11,883 nucleotides of DNA from Sulfurimonas sp. Its GTDB lineage: Bacteria; Campylobacterota; Campylobacteria; Campylobacterales; Sulfurimonadaceae. Under the pieces are notes generated by a model. The model was not told the DNA's origin. It saw only the letters and a program-made list of their open reading frames with translations, and ran no database searches. Both the position numbers and the translations under genes were made by a program. This document shows positions 1 through 6,019 of this stretch, piece by piece; position 1 is the stretch's first letter; every line of letters begins with the position of its first letter. The stretch is taken from contig DTVI01000031.1 of NCBI GenBank assembly GCA_012963655.1, positions 1 to 11,883 of the forward strand, in the 5' to 3' direction.

Positions 1-938
1 GGGTTATTCTTAAACTCTTCCTTAACTTTTTCTCTACCTTGACCAAGTTTCTTGTCTTCATAAGAGAACCACGCACCTGATTTGTCAATGATGTCAAGTT
101 TAACACCATAATCAACAAGTTCTCCAAATTTAGAAATACCTTCTCCAAACATAATGTCGAATTCAGCAATTTTAAAAGGAGGTGCTACCTTGTTCTTAAC
201 AACCTTAGCCTTAGTTCTGTTACCAATTGGCTGTTCTGCCTGCTTAAGTGTAGCAATACGACGAATATCTATACGTACAGATGCATAAAACTTAAGTGCA
301 TTTCCACCCGTAGTTGTTTCAGGTGAACCATAACCCATCATACCAATTTTCATACGAATTTGGTTAATGAAGATAACAGTACAGTTCATCTTATGTAAAA
401 CAGCTGTAAGTTTACGTAGTGCCTTAGACATTAGACGTGCTTGAACACCTACTTGTTGGTCTGACATTTCACCTTCAAGCTCTACCTTAGGCGTAAGTGC
501 TGCAACTGAATCAATTATAATTAAGTCTACTGCTCCTGAACGTGCAATAGTTTCAACAATGTCGAGTGCTTGTTCTCCATAATCTGGTTGTGACACAAGT
601 AGGTTGTCTACATCAACACCAAGATTTTTAGCATAACCAACATCAAGAGCGTGTTCCGCGTCAATAAAGGCACATACTCCACCCGCTTTTTGACATTCAG
701 CAGTTATTTGAAGTGTTAATGTAGTTTTACCCGAAGATTCAGGTCCATAAATCTCAATAACACGACCCTTTGGAACACCACCTATCCCTAAAGCAAGGTC
801 AAGCCCAATCGAACCTGTACTAATAGCTTCAATCGGTTCAATCACCTTATCTCCAAGACGCATTAATGCACCTTTTCCAAACGATTTATCGATTTGCTTT
901 AGTGCTAAGTCCAGTGATTTTTGTTTATTTGCATCCAT
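1..938 (-). CDS. recA: RecA recombinase, 5' part (3' end outside window)
   Basis: RecA forms ATP-dependent filaments on single-stranded DNA and catalyses homologous pairing and strand exchange in recombinational repair. My translation of the minus strand from the ATG at 938 gives about 312 residues starting MDANKQKSLDLALKQIDKSF. It includes the Walker A motif GPESSGKTT (about residues 65-73), the Walker B-like stretch VDLIIIDSVAAL, the loop L1 region EGEMSDQQVGVQARLMSKAL and the L2 start FINQIRMKIGMMGYGSPETT. The frame is open to the window edge, so the last few dozen residues are missing. An AAGGA ribosome-binding site lies 8 nt upstream (947-951). The gene is divergent from the mqnD-fliQ-murB cluster. 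I recall recA lying next to fliQ and murB in Campylobacter jejuni as well. Campylobacterota generally lack LexA, so regulation is unlikely to be a classical SOS box. Identity is certain. Confidence 0.98.
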   Translation of the reverse strand, partial: MDANKQKSLDLALKQIDKSFGKGALMRLGDKVIEPIEAISTGSIGLDLALGIGGVPKGRVIEIYGPESSGKTTLTLQITAECQKAGGVCAFIDAEHALDVGYAKNLGVDVDNLLVSQPDYGEQALDIVETIARSGAVDLIIIDSVAALTPKVELEGEMSDQQVGVQARLMSKALRKLTAVLHKMNCTVIFINQIRMKIGMMGYGSPETTTGGNALKFYASVRIDIRRIATLKQAEQPIGNRTKAKVVKNKVAPPFKIAEFDIMFGEGISKFGELVDYGVKLDIIDKSGAWFSYEDKKLGQGREKVKEEFKNN

Positions 939-974
939 TATGATGTTCCTTTTTTATATATATTGGAATAATTT

Positions 975-1020
975 TATGACAAAATGTAATATTTATCATT
1001 TTTTATTGCAAAATGCAATA
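975..1020. promoter_or_regulatory. Tandem palindrome-like sites in recA/mqnD divergent region
   Basis: A perfect inverted repeat, TATTGCA-AAA-TGCAATA, occupies 1004-1020. A second, degenerate copy, TATGACAAAATGTAATA (975-991), matches it at 14 of 17 positions. The two starts are 29 bp apart, close to three helical turns. The pair lies 37-82 bp upstream of the recA start, where its promoter should be. The arrangement suggests cooperative binding of a dimeric regulator, but the regulator is unknown and the AT-rich context raises the chance of coincidence. Confidence 0.4.
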
Positions 1021-1083
1021 CTTTTACTAATGAAAGAAAATAATGCGTAATTTTAGCGTTCTTTGGTTAAAATCTAATTGATA

Positions 1084-1113
1084 TTTACTATTTAACAGTG
1101 TAAATTTTATAAT
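1084..1113 (+). promoter_or_regulatory. Putative sigma-70-type promoter for mqnD-fliQ-murB
   Basis: A consensus -10 hexamer TATAAT lies at 1108-1113. A weak -35-like TTTACT is at 1084-1089, giving an 18-bp spacer. Initiation would fall near 1120, leaving a leader of about 57 nt with an eight-T run. Promoters in this phylum often have a good -10 and poorly conserved -35, which fits. It is the best candidate in a very AT-rich 238-bp gap, so chance matches are possible. Confidence 0.4.
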
Positions 1114-1176
1114 TTGTATAAGTTTTTTTTGTTTGCTACTGTTTTAAATAAATAAATTACATTTATAGGACTTTTC

Positions 1177-2043
1177 TTGACTACAATGACCATTGCCCAT
1201 TCCCCCGACGCTGATGATATTTTTATGTATTACGCCATTAAATTTGGCTGGGTTACACAAGAAGATGTAGAGTTTGATAATATAGCTCTTGATATTCAAA
1301 GCTTAAATGTTGAAGCTGTAGCAGGCACTTATGATATAACGGCTATTTCTTTTGCCCTTCTGCCTCTTATCAAAGATAATTATGCACTACTTCGAACTGC
1401 TGTAAGTTTTGGAGAAGGTTATGGACCTAAGCTTATCAAACGTAAGGGTGAAAAACTAAAAAGAAACTTCAAGGTTGCTCTTTCTGGTAAGTTCACAACT
1501 AACGCCTTATTATTTCAAATGTATTATCCTTATGCACGCATTACTTATATGAACTTCTTAGAAATTGAAGAAGCAGTACGTTCAGGTAAAGTTGAAGCGG
1601 GTGTACTTATTCATGAAAGTATTTTAACCTTTGGAGGTGAACTTGAGGTTGAAAAAGAGATGTGGGATATTTGGCAAGAACTTTGTGAAGATGAAACCCT
1701 CCCTCTTCCTCTTGGTGGCATGGCAATAAGACGTTCTTTACCTTTAAATAAGGCCATATCTTATGAAGACACTTTAACGAAGGCTGTTGAAGTTGCTAGA
1801 GACAGAAAAGAAGAACTTTGTAAACTTCTTGTTGAAAAAAACTTAGTTCGCATTGAAGGGCAAACATTAGAAAAGTATCTTGAGCTTTATGCTAATGATG
1901 ATTCTATTTCCCTTTCTAAACTTCAATATAAAGCAATAGATAAGTTATATGAGTTAGGATATAAACATGGATTTTATCAAGAGGCTATTAAGTCAGAAGA
2001 CTTTACCCTACCACGTGAATATACAGAACTAAGAAAGGGATAA
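1177..2043 (+). CDS. mqnD: MqnA/MqnD-family protein, probable 1,4-dihydroxy-6-naphthoate synthase
   Basis: MqnD cleaves cyclic dehypoxanthine futalosine to 1,4-dihydroxy-6-naphthoate in the futalosine route to menaquinone, the respiratory quinone of Campylobacterota. The 288-residue product has the periplasmic-binding-protein-like fold signatures of the family: AHSPDADDIF (7-16) in place of the usual SPCPNDTF, YDITAISF (52-59), SGKFTTNALL (103-112), the GVLIHES segment (142-148) containing His146, which aligns with the proposed catalytic His of MqnD, and LPLPLGGMAIRR (175-186). Translation probably begins at TTG 1177, because a TAGGA site (1166-1170) is 6 nt away. The in-frame ATG at 1186 would be 15 nt away. 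The stop is 6 bp before fliQ. MqnD is favoured over MqnA by the HES motif and the PLPLGG segment. The Cys-Pro-Asn to Asp-Ala-Asp change at the N-terminal motif is a divergence from the Thermus type. Confidence 0.82.
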   Translation: MTTMTIAHSPDADDIFMYYAIKFGWVTQEDVEFDNIALDIQSLNVEAVAGTYDITAISFALLPLIKDNYALLRTAVSFGEGYGPKLIKRKGEKLKRNFKVALSGKFTTNALLFQMYYPYARITYMNFLEIEEAVRSGKVEAGVLIHESILTFGGELEVEKEMWDIWQELCEDETLPLPLGGMAIRRSLPLNKAISYEDTLTKAVEVARDRKEELCKLLVEKNLVRIEGQTLEKYLELYANDDSISLSKLQYKAIDKLYELGYKHGFYQEAIKSEDFTLPREYTELRKG

Positions 2044-2049
2044 GAAGGC

Positions 2050-2316
2050 ATGGATTCACAGCTTGTTGCACTTGGTATAGAAACCTTTAAAATTGCTCTT
2101 TATCTGGCCTTACCAGGTTTACTTACTGGTATGTTTTTAGGTTTAGCTGTGAGTATTTTTCAAGCAACAACACAAATCAATGAGATGACACTTTCCTTTA
2201 TTCCTAAGATTATTGGTGTGGTTATTGTCATTATTGTCACTATGCCTTGGATGTTAAACATGATGACCGAATTTACAATCAAGGTTTTTAATATGATTCC
2301 TGCCTTTGTTTCTTAA
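2050..2316 (+). CDS. fliQ: Flagellar type III export gate protein FliQ
   Basis: FliQ is a small inner-membrane subunit of the flagellar export gate (FliPQR), through which rod, hook and filament subunits leave the cytoplasm. The product has the standard family length of 88 residues and two long hydrophobic segments, about residues 13-38 and 50-74. Family features include ALYLALPGLLTGMFLGLAVS, then FQATTQINEMTLSFIPKI between the segments. The ribosome-binding site appears to be AAAGGGA at 2034-2040, inside the 3' end of mqnD, 9 nt from the ATG. A GAAGG lying only 1 nt away is too close. Translation is therefore likely coupled to mqnD. fliQ beside murB is a recurring arrangement in Campylobacterota. 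It implies a motile organism, although no other flagellar gene is in the window. Confidence 0.96.
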   Translation: MDSQLVALGIETFKIALYLALPGLLTGMFLGLAVSIFQATTQINEMTLSFIPKIIGVVIVIIVTMPWMLNMMTEFTIKVFNMIPAFVS

Positions 2317-2327
2317 GGCCTTAGCTT

Positions 2328-3140
2328 TTGTATAAAACCATAAACTTTGCCAAACATTCTTCTATTAAAATAGGTCCCCTTGTAGAAGTCTTTGTTATAG
2401 AAGATAAAAGCTATCCCAAAGACACCTATATACTTGGACAATGTAATAATGTCCTCATTGGTCCTTCTCATCCTCCTCTTATGGTCCTTGGCAAAAATTA
2501 TGATTATATTAAGATTGAAAACAATCTACTTTGCGTGGGAGCAGCAACCCCTGGTGGAAAACTTCTATCATTTTGTAAAAAACATGATATAAGACATTTT
2601 GAACTCCTTCCAAAGCTCCCTGGAAATATAGGGGGAATGATCAAAATGAATGCAGGTTTAAAAGAGTATGAAATTTTTAACTATTTGCACTCCCTTGAGA
2701 CAGAAAATGGAATATTTCTTAAAAAAGACATTCCACATGGATATAGATGGACAGACTTTAAAGGCCTTGTTTTTGAGGCGCGCTTTGAAATTCATAATGG
2801 CTTTAATCAAGAGCACTTAGAGATTTTTAAAAAGATGAGAGACAACCAGCCACTTGATCCAAGTGCAGGATCTTGTTTTAAAAACCCTGAAGGAGACTCT
2901 GCCGGACGACTTATAGAAGCAGTAGGTCTTAAAGGTTATCAAGTCGGAGGTATGGCTTTTTCATCTAAGCATGCGAACTTTTTAGTTAATCTTGCAGAGG
3001 GTAGTTTTGATGAGGCCTTGAGTTTAATCCAACTTGCACAACAAAAAGTTTTTGATAAATTTGGAGTGTGGTTAGAAAATGAAGTGATTATTGTAGATGA
3101 AAGATATAAGGGAGAGAATTCTCCCTTATTAAAAAATTAA
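2328..3140 (+). CDS. murB: UDP-N-acetylenolpyruvoylglucosamine reductase MurB
   Basis: MurB is the FAD-dependent cytoplasmic enzyme that reduces UDP-GlcNAc-enolpyruvate with NADPH to UDP-MurNAc, the second committed step of peptidoglycan synthesis. Visible family features are GQCNNVLIGP (37-46, FAD-binding region), LPGNIGGMIKMNAGL (97-111), SAGSCFKNP (179-187) with the active-site Ser in the GSxFKxP motif, HANFLVN (215-221) and the C-terminal VWLENEV, whose Glu250 matches the conserved catalytic Glu. At 270 residues it is shorter than E. coli MurB (about 340) and resembles the compact epsilonproteobacterial forms. The start is TTG at 2328, 11 nt after the fliQ stop. An AAGG that overlaps that stop (2315-2318) lies 9 nt upstream of it. 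The last codons include half of a convergent hairpin, and the stop overlaps the opposing gene's stop by 4 bp. Confidence 0.95.
   Translation: MYKTINFAKHSSIKIGPLVEVFVIEDKSYPKDTYILGQCNNVLIGPSHPPLMVLGKNYDYIKIENNLLCVGAATPGGKLLSFCKKHDIRHFELLPKLPGNIGGMIKMNAGLKEYEIFNYLHSLETENGIFLKKDIPHGYRWTDFKGLVFEARFEIHNGFNQEHLEIFKKMRDNQPLDPSAGSCFKNPEGDSAGRLIEAVGLKGYQVGGMAFSSKHANFLVNLAEGSFDEALSLIQLAQQKVFDKFGVWLENEVIIVDERYKGENSPLLKN
3106..3129. terminator. Convergent hairpin at the murB / outer-membrane protein junction
   Basis: A 9-bp perfect stem, ATAAGGGAG (3106-3114) with CTCCCTTAT (3121-3129), encloses a 6-nt loop. It lies inside the last codons of murB, just before the two convergent stops. On the plus strand it is followed by an A-rich rather than T-rich run. 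On the minus strand it is followed by a mixed sequence, so it is not a textbook intrinsic terminator in either direction. It may still act as a bidirectional terminator or protect mRNA 3' ends. Confidence 0.5.
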
Positions 3141-3910
3141 AATCGTATAACTGCACCAGCAAAGATACCATCTATTTCGAGAGTTCCTGATGTAGCTATA
3201 TCAAAATCATCCCCATTAATATCAAGTTTTTCAAAACGATATCCTGCTTCTAGTCCTATATCAATAGGTAAGATATCTGTTAATGTGTAATCAACCTTTA
3301 CTAAATAATCAATAACCTTAGAATTTTTATAAGCAGAGTACTTACCAATCCCTTCAATTCCTATATCAAAAGGTAATTCAAAACGTACACGGGCATAAGC
3401 CATAGGTACAGGAAGTGTCTCTTTTTCTCGCACTTCAAGTCCTGTAGACATGTCTTTAGCATTAAATTCAGATTGAATAACTTTAATATCAAGACCAAGA
3501 TCTAAGGTAATCCATGCTGTGTTATCTAAAATATTATAATACATAATAATATCAAACTGATCCATTGTAATATCAGACTGTGTATTTGTCTGATATGTCT
3601 CACCTTGATAGGTAAATGATTGAGTTGATGTTCCCGAAAAATCAACTGCTGTATATTCCAAACGAAGATTAGGAATAACAGGGAGTGGATGCTTAATATA
3701 AAGCCAAGCATATCCCTTAGATTCTTTATCATAGTTTAATAAGTCAGTATCAAAGGTTTGTGTTACTATGCCTGACGTGTCGGCACTCGTAATTGTTCCT
3801 GACAACTCATTTTGCCAAACTCCTCCACCCATCTCAACACGAAGTAGATCTGCTTGTGCGCTTATACTTAAAAGTCCTGCCATTAAAAGGCCTGATAAAA
3901 TTTTACTCAT
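3137..3910 (-). CDS. TIGR04219-type outer membrane beta-barrel protein
   Basis: This 257-residue protein has a signal peptide, with a Lys at position 3, a hydrophobic core about 5-17 and a likely cleavage after AQA (residue 20). Alternating polar/hydrophobic strands follow and the protein ends in a terminal Phe (GAVIRF), typical of Omp85-assembled barrels. The opening LLRVEMGGGVWQNELSG, the segment YAWLYIKHPLPVIPNLRLEY and the closing AGYRF...GIFAGAVIRF resemble the TIGR04219 family of small barrels common in Sulfurimonas and its relatives. Function is unknown in that family, and nothing here indicates a ligand. A good AGGAG (3918-3922) lies 7 nt before the ATG, and a -10-like TATTAT lies further upstream. 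The gene appears monocistronic: a terminator-like hairpin ends tpx upstream of it, and murB converges from the other side. Barrel topology is inferred from sequence character. Confidence 0.78.
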   Translation of the reverse strand: MSKILSGLLMAGLLSISAQADLLRVEMGGGVWQNELSGTITSADTSGIVTQTFDTDLLNYDKESKGYAWLYIKHPLPVIPNLRLEYTAVDFSGTSTQSFTYQGETYQTNTQSDITMDQFDIIMYYNILDNTAWITLDLGLDIKVIQSEFNAKDMSTGLEVREKETLPVPMAYARVRFELPFDIGIEGIGKYSAYKNSKVIDYLVKVDYTLTDILPIDIGLEAGYRFEKLDINGDDFDIATSGTLEIDGIFAGAVIRF

Positions 3911-4006
3911 AAATAGTCTCCTCTATTTTTAATAGAAACTATAATATCACATTTTTGTATCTTTATGGTAACAATAGAAAGTAAGTTGAAAATTTAAAAG
4001 AAGGAA

Positions 4007-4028
4007 GCCTAAGACCTAAGTCTTAAGC
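4007..4028 (-). terminator. Probable intrinsic terminator of tpx
   Basis: The hairpin pairs TAAGAC (4010-4015) with GTCTTA (4020-4025) around a 4-nt loop. One mismatch and two further G-C pairs close its base. Read on the minus strand it lies 19 nt past the tpx stop and is followed by a T-rich stretch, TTCCTTCTTTTAAATTTTC. Position, orientation and T-rich tail all fit termination of tpx before the outer-membrane protein gene. Confidence 0.6.
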
Positions 4029-4046
4029 GGTAAAGAATTGAAGGGT

Positions 4047-4550
4047 TTAGCTTACTGCAGCAATTGCAGCGTCGTAGTTAGGCTCTTCAGTAATTTCTGG
4101 ACAAATTTCTTTGTAAGTAACAGTACCATCAGCGTCTACTGCGAAGATTGCTCTACAAGTAACACCTGCAAGAACAGATCCACCAAGAAGAACACCATAA
4201 GCGTTAGCAAAGTCTTTGTTACGGAAATCAGAAGTAACAGTTAACTTGTCAATTCCTTCTGCTGAACAAAAACGTCCTGAAGCAAATGGAAGGTCAAGAG
4301 AAACGATAGTAGCATCTACACCGTCAAGACCAGCAACTTTAGAATTAAAGTTACGAGTTTCAGTAGCACATACACCTGTATCTAATGAAGGAACAACAAT
4401 AATAAGTTGTTTCTTACCTGAAGCTCCGCCTACTGTTACATCACCAAGACCTGCTGAGTTTACTACTGTAATTGCTGGTGCTTTGTCACCTACGTTAATT
4501 TCTGTTCCTACTAACTCTACGTCAGTACCTTTGAATTTAGTTGTTGCCAT
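4047..4550 (-). CDS. tpx: Thiol peroxidase Tpx (atypical 2-Cys peroxiredoxin)
   Basis: Tpx reduces hydrogen peroxide and alkyl hydroperoxides using thioredoxin. The 167-residue product has the usual family length and the full active site: PSLDTGVC (54-61) with peroxidatic Cys61, and SGRFC (91-95) with resolving Cys95, the same spacing as E. coli Tpx. Thr58 and Arg133 also match the catalytic set. Two additional cysteines, Cys132 next to Arg133 and Cys150, are visible. AGGAA lies 7 nt before the ATG (4558-4562). Promoter-like elements and an inverted repeat are upstream, and a hairpin terminator is downstream, so it is probably a single-gene transcript. The codon use looks cleaner and more uniform than in its neighbours (few rare codons, many GCW/GTW), suggesting high expression. 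This is an impression, not a calculation. Confidence 0.96.
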   Translation of the reverse strand: MATTKFKGTDVELVGTEINVGDKAPAITVVNSAGLGDVTVGGASGKKQLIIVVPSLDTGVCATETRNFNSKVAGLDGVDATIVSLDLPFASGRFCSAEGIDKLTVTSDFRNKDFANAYGVLLGGSVLAGVTCRAIFAVDADGTVTYKEICPEITEEPNYDAAIAAVS

Positions 4551-4607
4551 AATTGAATTCCTATATTATTTTATTTTTGGAAGTTTACTTGTAATTTGAT
4601 AACGTTA

Positions 4608-4642
4608 CTCTTAATTATATTAGAGGTATTTTTACTTAAGTA
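4608..4642 (-). promoter_or_regulatory. Putative tpx promoter overlapped by an inverted repeat
   Basis: On the minus strand a TATAAT (4619-4614) sits inside an imperfect palindrome, CTCTTAATTATATTAGAG on the plus strand (4608-4625). A -35-like TACTTA (4642-4637) is 17 bp upstream and falls within a perfect 10-bp palindrome, TACTTAAGTA (4633-4642). Transcription would begin near 4607, giving a leader of about 57 nt. An operator over the -10 of a peroxidase gene would suit a peroxide-responsive Fur/PerR-type repressor, but the match to a PerR box is loose. That part is inference. Confidence 0.42.
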
Positions 4643-4709
4643 GTTTTTAAAAGTTATATTTTATTTATCATATATCTTTTAGTTATACTTACTAAGGCGC
4701 ACAAATTTT

Positions 4710-5687
4710 TTAAAGAGAGGTTCGTGGTTCAGTTTTCACCTCATCTACGGGAGTAAACATATCTTTCTCATACATCTCTAAGGCTACCCGGCCTATCATC
4801 GCCGCATTATCCGAACAGTATTTTAACTCTGCTAAGCTCAGTGTCGCATTAAAAGGTTTTAATAAAACTTCAATCTTTTCTCTAAGATAAAGATTAGCCG
4901 AAGCACCCCCTACAATAGAAAAATGTTTTGGTGGGTTTGTTTTAAAATACTTTTTTAACTTTTGAAGTAAATGTCCAACCGCTGCTTTTTGAAAACAAGC
5001 AGCAATATCAGGAAAATCTTTTTCTTGGGCATCTAAGGTAACAAGTCTAACGGCATTCTTCAAACCTGAGTATGAAAAAGCAATAAGAGGTGACTGAGAA
5101 AGAGGAAGTGGCATAGGGTATCTATCTTCATCCCCCTCTCTCGCCATTTTTTCAATAACAGGTCCTCCTGGATAGGCAAAATTCATCATCTTAGAAACCT
5201 TATCAAAGCTCTCCCCAAAACTATCATCCATAGTCGTGGCTACCATCTTCATCTCTTCAAGACTTTTCACCTCAATAACTTGCGTATGTCCCCCCGAAAC
5301 TAAAAGTACGGTTTGAGGGAAAGAAGTTTCTTTTTCTATAAATAAAGAATATATATGTCCCTTTAGATGATTAACGGCAATAAGAGGAAGGTCCAATGCA
5401 ATACATAAGGCCTTTGCCATGGTCACGCCTTCAACAAGAGTAACATTAAGACCCGGCGCAGTAGTTACGGCAATAGCTTTTAAATCTTTAAAATAAGGCT
5501 TACATTCTTCAAGTATCTTAGGTAAAGCCTCTGCGTGAAGTCTAGAGGCTAACTCAGGAACTACACCACCATATACGGAATGCTCTAACTCTTGAGATAT
5601 CTTTTTATGAAAAATAAGCTTCTTAGTCTTAATATCTGTAATAGCAATAGCACTATCATCACAAGAACTTTCTATGGATAAAATCAT
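4710..5687 (-). CDS. tsaD: tRNA N6-threonylcarbamoyladenosine transferase subunit TsaD
   Basis: TsaD transfers the threonylcarbamoyl group to A37 of ANN-decoding tRNAs, acting with TsaB and TsaE, to make the universal t6A modification. The start at 5687 (MILSIESSCDDSAIA) is preferred over an upstream in-frame ATG at 5747. The family begins at this motif, and an AGGAG sits 8 nt before it (5696-5700); the 20 residues upstream are not family-like. The resulting 325 residues are slightly short for the family (about 335-345). Visible motifs are ESSCDDS (6-12), NHLKGHIYS (106-114) with metal ligands His107 and His111, LVSGGHTQ (129-136), FGESFDKVSKM (157-167), SYSGLKNA (205-212), VGGASANLYLR (259-269) and CSDNAAMIG (291-299) with metal ligand Asp293. 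It follows cdsA-dxr-X as I recall for Campylobacter, but here a 330-bp gap separates it from the gene upstream. Confidence 0.95.
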   Translation of the reverse strand: MILSIESSCDDSAIAITDIKTKKLIFHKKISQELEHSVYGGVVPELASRLHAEALPKILEECKPYFKDLKAIAVTTAPGLNVTLVEGVTMAKALCIALDLPLIAVNHLKGHIYSLFIEKETSFPQTVLLVSGGHTQVIEVKSLEEMKMVATTMDDSFGESFDKVSKMMNFAYPGGPVIEKMAREGDEDRYPMPLPLSQSPLIAFSYSGLKNAVRLVTLDAQEKDFPDIAACFQKAAVGHLLQKLKKYFKTNPPKHFSIVGGASANLYLREKIEVLLKPFNATLSLAELKYCSDNAAMIGRVALEMYEKDMFTPVDEVKTEPRTSL

Positions 5688-5787
5688 TAAGAATACTCCT
5701 AAAATTATGGATAAATCATTTTTTGTTTCAATATGGAAGTATAACATGTGAAGGAGCTTATTCTTTAAACTTTTAAATACCCTTAAT

Positions 5788-6014
5788 ATTATAGACTTTC
5801 AAACTTTAGACTTATACAATCCCAACTTCCTGATAGTTCCCAAGAAGGGATGGACTCAAGTTCAGAAAAGACGACCCTTCTTACCAAGGCCTCTTCTGAT
5901 CCAGAATTTGGAGATCATCATACCTATCCTATGGGGAAATGCAATGATGAAGTAGGTATCAAGGGTTTTAGAAAGACTAGGGTCTTTATAGAAATTATGC
6001 AGGCACAAAAATAG
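5788..6014. repeat. Structured intergenic stretch, possible dispersed repeat or decayed element
   Basis: This fills most of the 332-bp gap between tsaD and the hydrolase gene. It looks unlike the other gaps, which are very AT-rich: it is more mixed in base composition and rich in pairings. Inverted pairs include AAGAAGGG (5842-5849) with CCCTTCTT (5875-5882), ATACCTA (5920-5926) with TAGGTAT (5953-5959), and AAAGAC (5972-5977) with GTCTTT (5982-5987) around a 4-nt loop. Several frames on both strands are open at once: plus 5752-5952, plus 5850-6014 from an ATG, minus 5914-5789 and minus 6068-5862. None looks like a known protein. Multi-frame openness plus palindromic arms is typical of dispersed intergenic repeats, such as those producing spurious VIPAKAGIQ-like peptides. 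A structured RNA or a decayed transposon end is also possible. No second copy is in this window, so repetition is inferred. Confidence 0.4.
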
Positions 6015-6019
6015 GGGGC

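Noticed and set aside
1123..1130. A run of eight T's in the mqnD leader as a phase-variable tract
   Set aside because: The run is short, A/T-only and in an AT-rich gap; phase-variable tracts in this phylum are more often longer G/C runs.
3526..3732. A 68-residue minus-strand ORF inside the outer-membrane protein gene
   Set aside because: It is an out-of-frame shadow of the barrel gene with no start signals or recognisable domain.
4038..4599. Two plus-strand ORFs antisense to tpx (4038-4244 and 4216-4599)
   Set aside because: They mirror the strongly supported tpx gene; their residues are low-complexity reflections of its codons and no ribosome-binding site is seen.
5688..5747. A 20-residue N-terminal extension of TsaD
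   Set aside because: The family begins at MILSIESSCDD, and AGGAG lies 8 nt before that ATG, inside the extension.
5850..6014. A 54-residue plus-strand ORF, and an overlapping minus-strand ORF (5862-6068), in the tsaD/hydrolase gap
   Set aside because: The plus ORF has a ribosome-binding sequence almost touching the ATG, no family resemblance, and competes with other open frames on both strands. The minus ORF overlaps the hydrolase 3' end. Multi-frame openness suggests a repeat rather than a gene.
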